Assembly (NCBI GenBank): GCA_963930655.1
Contig: OZ005620.1
Location: 16,063,001-16,127,000 of the forward strand
DNA: 64,000 nt
Direction: 5' to 3'
Source of the DNA: Myrica gale
Taxonomy: Eukaryota; Streptophyta; Magnoliopsida; Fagales; Myricaceae
Shown here piece after piece: positions 57,469 through 64,000 of this stretch. Within the stretch, counting starts at the first letter, position 1, and every line of letters begins with the position of its first letter. The notes under the pieces are model-generated. The model had not been told where the DNA came from, ran no database searches, and saw only the letters and a program-made list of their open reading frames with translations. The position numbers and the translations under genes are program-made.

Positions 57469-58409
57469 CACTACAACAAAAAGTGCGTATAATGACCAGA
57501 ATATAGGTCACTTAAAACCCCTTTCTAGTCGTTACAGTTAATAGGTGGACCAAATTTAGTGGTCAAACGTTGGTCATTTTTTCTCCGTCTAGAGAAGTTT
57601 ACATGGACCAGAAATGACAACGTCGGTATTTACTTGATTTCTCACGAAAAAATGGTCACCTAAACAATAGAATTTTTTGTCATTAGACATTTTTTTTAGA
57701 GCTAACGTCGTCGATATGTGAATAGTTGCCACAACATATATTTGGTCACCCCTAACAAAATTCTGTCCACTCGTCTTACGTGGTCACTCTTACATGGTTT
57801 TTTTCCTCGTCATTATGTGAATAGTAGTCACTAGCATCATATGGTCACCACGAACAATGTTCAGTCTAGTCGCCTTATGTGGTCACTATTAACAATTGAC
57901 TAATCTCGTTCTATTTTAGTTTCACATGACAATTTTTAAATGGTCACTAACAATATTGTCATGACCACTACGGTTCCGTCCTTTAAACAAATTGCTGACT
58001 TTGTCCGTTTGGTGCCTATAAATCCTTTTTCGATGATTTTTTAAACGGACACACCAATACGATTATGACAATTTATTATTTTATCAAAAAATTCCATTTA
58101 GTTAAGAAAATGAAATGGTCGTCGTATGACTCTTGATGACGATTGTATATTCTTGTCTATAATGATTGACTTTCTACCATATTATCTATGAGTCGAAATT
58201 GAACTTGTTCTTACCACGACGACATAATAGAGTAAAGTGGCAGGAATTGCAATTTTTTTATGACCATTCGCATTGATCAGAAAAAATTCGATGACCACAA
58301 ACAGTATGATGATGAGAAATATTTTTTTGTCACTACAACCCAGTTTCTGGTGACCAACGCAATATGGTCAAAAAGATTTTGGTCACTATAAGCTCTTTTT
58401 GTTGTAGTG
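57469..58409. mobile_element. CACTA non-autonomous element, 941 bases, TSD CCA
   Basis: Ends CACTACAACAAAAAG and CTTTTTGTTGTAGTG are perfect 15-base inverted repeats; CCA flanks both sides (57466-57468, 58410-58412). The interior repeats TGGTCAC(C/T) and ATGACCA words in both orientations, the usual subterminal repeats. No open frame of note. Confidence 0.9.
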
Positions 58410-58614
58410 CCATTAGGACTTTGAGAAACTTTGTGACGGTTGTGAGGCATGGAGAGGAAGGAGACAAAATATTTGGGTTACTCTATTGTGAAATCAAACG
58501 ACTCAAGGTGTGAGATAAACAAAACCTGAAGATTACTTGATCTAAGATCGTTTCTTAGATCAAGTAAGTATAATTTTTCGCAGGCAAACTTTCAATTGGA
58601 TCTTCCATATATAT

Positions 58615-61187
58615 CACTACAAGAAAACACACTTTGGGTGACAAATTTTGTGCCCAGTTCATCAGCTATGGTTTTGGGTGACAAAACTGGTTTGTCACCT
58701 AAAGCCCGTCAGACAAAGTTTTAGGTGACGGTTTTTGCGTTCTTTCGCTCGAAACTGTTCGGAAGGTTTTGTCTCATAGCGACGAAATTGAAAATTGTCA
58801 TGCCCAGTACAGTCCATCCGTTCACATGAGTTGTACGAAAATGCTCTCTACACGTTCGGACAGCTCATGCTAAATGTTCGTCCAAGGTGACGAAATGAAT
58901 TTCGTCATGTACAATCCGTGTGCGCGATTATACAAAATTGTCTGAACGGGCTTACATAGAGTTCAAACGCTGTCGTAAAGACGTCTGCACCGTTGTTTCA
59001 TTTATGACGAAATACCTATTTGTCATCCTCAGAACCCGTTCGAACTACTACGTATATGGTTCGGACTCTTCGTTAGATGAACACGTTCGAACGTATTGTT
59101 GTATCGTGCGCACGCCTGCTTAATAACAGATCGTGTGCACGCCTTTATAACCGTTCAGACGGAATAATTAAACACAAAGTATGGGGACGAGTAGTTATGC
59201 GTGCGCACGTTATCGATGCCAAAAACCGTTCGGACAACCTTTGTTACCGTTCGAACGAGTTGCTACATATTTAAATTGATTTAATTAAATTTTTAAAAAT
59301 AATTGAAAAGTAATATAAATAGAAAGATATTCGATGCTCCATAATATAATAAAATATCTTCAAATATGCAATCATTGTTAAAAGTAAAAAAAAATACATA
59401 ATCGATCGGTACTGACAAGGTAGTAAAAATACATAAATCTACCCAATTTTTCGTTTGGATGTCGAATGAGATTGCAGTTGTCTGATCTGCTCCATCATCT
59501 GCTCACGCATCTGCTCCGTTATTAGTTGCATTATCCGTTCTTGTTGTTCCACTAGGGTCCTTTGTTACTTCTGCATCATCTTCTGGTGCTCTTCGTCTTT
59601 CTTCTGTTGCTGCTCCTCCATCATCTGCCGAAAACGGTCCTTCAAACGATAAATAAATAATAGTGATAAAGCATATACATGAGACTACTCCAAATCACGA
59701 GCTGCTTCTGGCTCGTCCATATCTTGTCTGAGGGCATCACGAACATGCGTCAAATGCTCTTACATATTATCCACCCGTCTGATGAGTGTGTGCAGCTGTA
59801 TCAGAACGACATGGACAGACTGGGACAACTGAGACAATTGTTCTCTCATCCTTATTAGTTACATCCGCATAATATTCAGCTCTTCCGTTATAGTTCTATC
59901 CGTTAAAGCAAGTTTGGTCTCCAGACCGGTCAAGCGGCATTGCAGCTCCATGCACAACGAATGCGTCGGCTGCACTATCGCCCGAATACTCTCTTTTAAC
60001 TCTGCTAAATAGTCGTCTGCCCAAGCTGGTCGCTCTGTTTGTCCCCCCGACATTGGTGATACTTCTCCCAGAACGTTCCATGGTCAACCTAGCAAAAATC
60101 ATCCGAACGTTATCATAAACCGTTCGCACGAACTTCAAAATGCGTCCTTTAAATTTTAGTTAGCTCGAATGTTACAGAAAATGTTCGAATGTAAAATTAT
60201 CATCCGGACGTTTTATTCAACGTCCGAACGGTGTAAAAAGTCGTCCGAACGTGTTTCGATGAACACCATCAAACTGCATGATTTGATAGACAGAAACAAC
60301 ACAACAAACTATACAACAGACGATATTGAATCGAAATGCAAGAAATTGAGAAGCAAATTTATGAAGAAATTTTTACCTGAAGTTCCTTGAGAGGTCTAAA
60401 ACAGATAGTGAAAACGTTTGGGAGAAAAGTTTGAGAGAAGTGAGTGAGTTTGTGATTTTGACAAAGTCTGACGGGTTTAATGTGCCCAGTCACCGTCCGA
60501 ACTATTATGATTAGCGTTCGTCCATATCTTATCAAATTTAACCTCATTAAATATGTTTGTTTCGAAAAGGTTCTAGAACTTATACGGTATATACTCTAAT
60601 TATTGGTCCGGACGGTATCGATGTCACGTGTCTGAAGTTTTGCAACGTGGAACCAGACAATTCACTGAAGAAGCATTGATAATTGTGCGAACTTTTTTTC
60701 GTACCGTCCGGACGATGTAATATTTTTCATTGGAACGTTGTTGATAACGTCTGGACGTAATAAAGTGTTCATGACGATTTTTAATTTCTTACTATATCCT
60801 GATGATGATTATTCGTCAAGCAATGTCCGTTCGGACGTATTACAAAAAGATTCTGGACGGTATTGTAAAAATTATGACGATTTTAATTGTCACTCAGTTA
60901 CGACGATTTGAAATTTGTCACTCTGCATAGAGTCCGAACGGGTTATTGTTCGTCCGGACTCAATTTTATTTTTTGTGATGAGTTTTATCGTCACTCATTC
61001 GCTACGCGTGTATGTCGTCACACCAGAAATACGTCCGAACGGTGTTTTTGACCAGTCCTGACGGTTTTGGTGTTCTTGGATGGTTTTAGGTAATGAAATT
61101 AATATTTTGTCATAGAAAATTCACTTAATGACAAAATTTGGTTTGACACCCAAAAGTTTGTCACCTAAAACTATATTTGTTGTAGTG
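58615..61187. mobile_element. CACTA element, 2573 bases, TSD TAT, decayed coding region
   Basis: Ends CACTACAAGAAAACA and TATTTGTTGTAGTG; TAT at 58612-58614 and 61188-61190. Both outer thirds carry many copies of CGTCCGAACG/CGTTCGGACG and GTGACGAAATT(T/G) words, likely transposase-binding subterminal repeats. The interior has a broken coiled-coil gene on the minus strand. Confidence 0.9.
59450..60138 (-). pseudogene. Coiled-coil transposon protein remnant (En/Spm type)
   Basis: Minus strand: frame 60053-59859 (MSGGQTERPAWADDYLAELK) ends in TAA. Further Gln/Met/Glu-rich coiled-coil text (FRQMMEEQQQKKDEEHQKMM, EQMREQMMEQIRQLQ) continues at 59640-59450 with in-frame stops. This resembles the C-terminal coiled coil of the Ptta/En/Spm accessory proteins of plant CACTA elements. 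No transposase catalytic domain found. Confidence 0.5.
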
Positions 61188-61189
61188 TA

Positions 61190-62450
61190 TGTTTCCACGG
61201 TTGAAACGTTGACACACTGTACTATTTAAGTACTCTGGCAGTTTTGTTAATTTGTTTGATTGGCAAGATCATAAATTTTGCATAGCTGGTTAGATTTGGT
61301 TTTTTGTTTTTTCTCGATATGGTTAGATCTGGTTGGTAGCAATAAGAGTAATTATACTTTTTTTCTCCGGCGATGAAGGCTTATTAACATTTTGAGCAAT
61401 TAATCTCTTCGTACGAAACATATGATCCCTAAGGGGTGGAGTTTCTTGCATGCATGAATTTGGTGCATTCTTTTTTTTTTTTTTGCTGAAAAATTTGGTG
61501 AATTCAAGTGAAGGGGGACGAGCACCTGAGTGCGGCAAGTTCCAAGAGTATTATCCGTCGTTGTGTCCTGTGGAATGGGTAAAAGGAATCTTCAATTCGT
61601 AGTCAAATAGCACCGCGTATCCTCTTCACTTCTGATTCTCTTTTGGACTTTGTGCCGGCTATGGTGGTCAACCGCATGACTAAGGGTTTTTTTTTCTTTT
61701 TCCTTTTTGTAGTACTGCAGATTGTGAGTTGGGATGAACAGAGAGCAAATGGAACGTTTCCGGGTCCATTTTAGGAAGTACTCGCAAATGCCTTCTGGAG
61801 TTCTTTGAGTTATACGTACTCCAGTGGGCAGTTGAATATATAATAATGTACGACTCAAAAGTAAACAAATGCGCACATATATACATATGGAAGTGAACAG
61901 GGAGTTCGGGTTATGTTTTTTAAGTTTCCCTTGTCTTTCACAAGATTTGATGAACCAAGTTCCATACCACCCTGTGAAGTTTTCTTTTTCTTTTTATAAA
62001 ATAACTCCTATTTTTTTAATAAATTTAGAGAAAATTTGATAATTAAATTATGTGTATGTATATATTTATGCTATTAGTTTTTGTTCAAAGTTATATTATT
62101 ATTTTTCATATAAACACATGGATTTGTAAATCGTAACCCAAAAAATTATAGGTCCACCACTGTTCTAGACCTATCTTCTAACGAATGACCTTTGTTAGCT
62201 TTTGAGATGAGTGGTAGATTCAAATTCGAGACCTGACTCCATACTCTACTCAAATTTTAATTAAATATTGCACGTGTTGGACCTCTCAATTAAAATGAGA
62301 GTTCAGCCCACATATGAAGAAGAGTGTTAGAGAATATAATTCAAATAATAAAATCGCTCACTTCCTATAAGCATAAGCTTTTTATGATTAGTGATAAATT
62401 CACAATCTCGAACTCAAATTGAGTACTAAAGTGGCCATGAGTTCTTCTAG
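61190..62450. other. AT-rich intergenic stretch
   Basis: No supported gene. ORFs at 61592-61886 (minus) have no recognised motif. Confidence 0.4.
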
Positions 62451-62453
62451 TGT

Positions 62454-63053
62454 CACTACAAGAAAATCGGGCTCTCTCCACGCGGTATTTTGCGATCTAC
62501 ATCATCTCATCACTAAAATGCACTGGTGAACTCAGAAAACATGAATCAATTGCAAGCAATGCCAACGGCTCAATACGAGACATCTACGACAACTATTGTC
62601 TTGGGTCGAAAAAATTTCCATGATCACCTTCTCATTGCAGTAGCTCATAGATTTGTCCAAAAGCATTCTCGATGAATATTGAGCAATCGGGAGTGACCAT
62701 CACTAACGGAAACAACTGTCAATACATATTCAATTGACCCGTCTTTGTTGGGGCAAGGAAACCAACCAGGGCGGCTGCTTGTGCTTGTCGGCTAATAGCG
62801 TTGCACTCTTGATGAAGTGGAACTTGTTGGCACAGAGCAACAGCTTGGCAAGGCTTTTCCCAACGAATTTCACGGTAGTAGTTGCCACCCATTCCTAACG
62901 GATGCGTTGAGTTGTCAATGAAGAGTTGCGGCGACACTGCAACCTCAATCCAGCCGTGATGACCCTTTTCCGTAGCCGAATCGCTTCAACAAAAATTTTG
63001 CCTAATTTTTTCTACGAAATTCAACGTTGTGGTTGAGCAATTTTCTTGTAGTG
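62454..63053. mobile_element. CACTA-type non-autonomous element, 600 bases
   Basis: Ends CACTACAAGAAAATCGG and GCAATTTTCTTGTAGTG are inverted repeats (14 identical bases). Flanks TGT and TGA give an imperfect 3-base duplication. Interior non-coding. Confidence 0.75.
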
Positions 63054-63395
63054 TGAAACTCTTTTAATGATGCAGGATAGGAATTTCATGAGTGGTAGAT
63101 TTATATTTCAATCATTTGTTAGTTGTGTTGGCACTATTAGACTCAAAAAAATCTGATTGAGAAGTATATTTGGAGGAAATTAAGCAATATGTATGTTTGT
63201 AATGAAAATATAGATTTAATTTTTGTGCCTTTGAATTGGAGAAAGTAATTAAACAATCTCATGAAGTATCACCTTTTGTCCGAGATAACATGCCATCGAT
63301 GCTTCGTCAATTAATATATACTAATACTATATAGATAGACATTGTATATGCCATCTAAGTTGTGTTACTTGCAATAGTTAGTTGATTCCTTTTAG

Positions 63396-63706
63396 GGTTA
63401 AAATATCTTTGCATCCTTTAATTATGAGGATTTTGACACTTTGCACTCATATATTATTTTTGTTAAATTACATTCATAACTGATTTCAAACACTTTGTAC
63501 CCTCCCTTAAAGTTTTGAAAATAATTTTTTTGTGTGTAAAATGACAATTTTATTCTTATAATTTTTTCGTAATGACTATTTATGAGGGAAAAATGTGCAA
63601 AATTTCTGAAATCAATAGTTGATAGGTGCAACATGACAAAACTAATAGTTTGAGGTGCACAATGTCAAAAATCTTCTAAGTAAAGGGTGTAAAATATATT
63701 TTTCCC
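63396..63706. mobile_element. MITE-like element with ~53-base imperfect TIRs
   Basis: Left AGGGTTAAAATATCTTTGCA to GACACTTTGCAC, right GTGCACAATGTCAAAAATCT to ATATTTTTCCCT, complementary at about 75%. AT-rich centre. The remaining bases to 64000 hold nothing I can name. Confidence 0.5.
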
Positions 63707-64000
63707 TTTTTTTTATAATAATATTATACATATTATTTTTGTGTTATTTGATTTTGTTTCAAATTATGTGGTTGTTTTTGAATTATAAGCCGATGGAAAT
63801 TGATATTTTTTTTCTAAGTAAAATTGGCTGTTTTCATTTATGACATGCTAGTTGAACTGGTACAATCTCGGGATGTCGTTGACTCATTGGAAACACCATA
63901 GCGCTCCATTTATGTTGATGGTTGAGTCGCAGCCTTTGTTTGTTTGGGAAGCATGTTTGAATATGTATTTCCATTGATTATGCTGTTAGATTACTGAAAC

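Overview
This is a nuclear window from a eudicot plant, probably a woody species. It is AT-rich, has short spliced exons with plant-type splice sites, and is packed with plant transposons of nearly every class (copia, LINE tails, CACTA, hAT-like, Mutator-like, PIF/Harbinger and several MITE families). I saw no bacterial, organellar or tRNA/rRNA genes.

The host-gene backbone is a cluster of tandem and inverted copies of one unusual family. Its ancestral layout is two small exons that each encode one membrane helix, then a degenerate protein-kinase lobe, then a KEN-like domain of the type that follows the kinase in IRE1 and RNase L, then a short C-terminal exon. Copy C (26192-28364, +) is fully open, 436 aa in 7 exons. 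Copy A (5094-7547, +) and copy D (42233-44389, -) are broken. Copy E (46245-46758, -) keeps only the two membrane exons. Orphan membrane exons lie at 14940-15800 and 17230-17297. In all copies the kinase catalytic Asp (HRD reads HGN) and the KEN catalytic His appear to be missing, so these look like membrane-anchored pseudokinase/pseudo-nuclease proteins.

The most striking locus is copy B (10565-14636, -). A Mutator-transposase-derived front end (PB1-like domain, long acidic repeat tract, CCHC zinc knuckle and a tandem array of zinc-knuckle exons) is joined in phase to the C-lobe and KEN exons of this family. A splice chain of 11 exons gives one open frame of about 1069 codons. A second copy of the PB1-like front end runs off the left edge (1-452, -).

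The left third contains a segmental duplication: about 1-3640 matches about 14190-23895 in the same order (PB1-like exon, a 0.7 kb non-coding block, a MATH-domain fragment, a second non-coding block). The second copy is expanded by insertions: a Mutator-like element carrying a captured exon (19082-21921), a hAT-like element (22054-22760), and MITEs.

The middle (28400-36600) is repeat-rich intergenic DNA with fold-back elements, a copia remnant and a 3.4 kb near-perfect inverted repeat made of a retroelement-like coding segment (32817-36240). A full-length but inactivated Ty1/copia element (36598-42074, TSD ATCTT) sits in the 3' flank of copy D. The right side holds an apparently intact PIF/Harbinger element (48364-56294, TSD TTA) with a spliced DDE transposase, a Myb/SANT-like ORF and a pair of captured host exons. 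It is followed by three CACTA-type non-autonomous elements (57469-58409, 58615-61187, 62454-63053). Other stretches are AT-rich DNA in which I see no gene.
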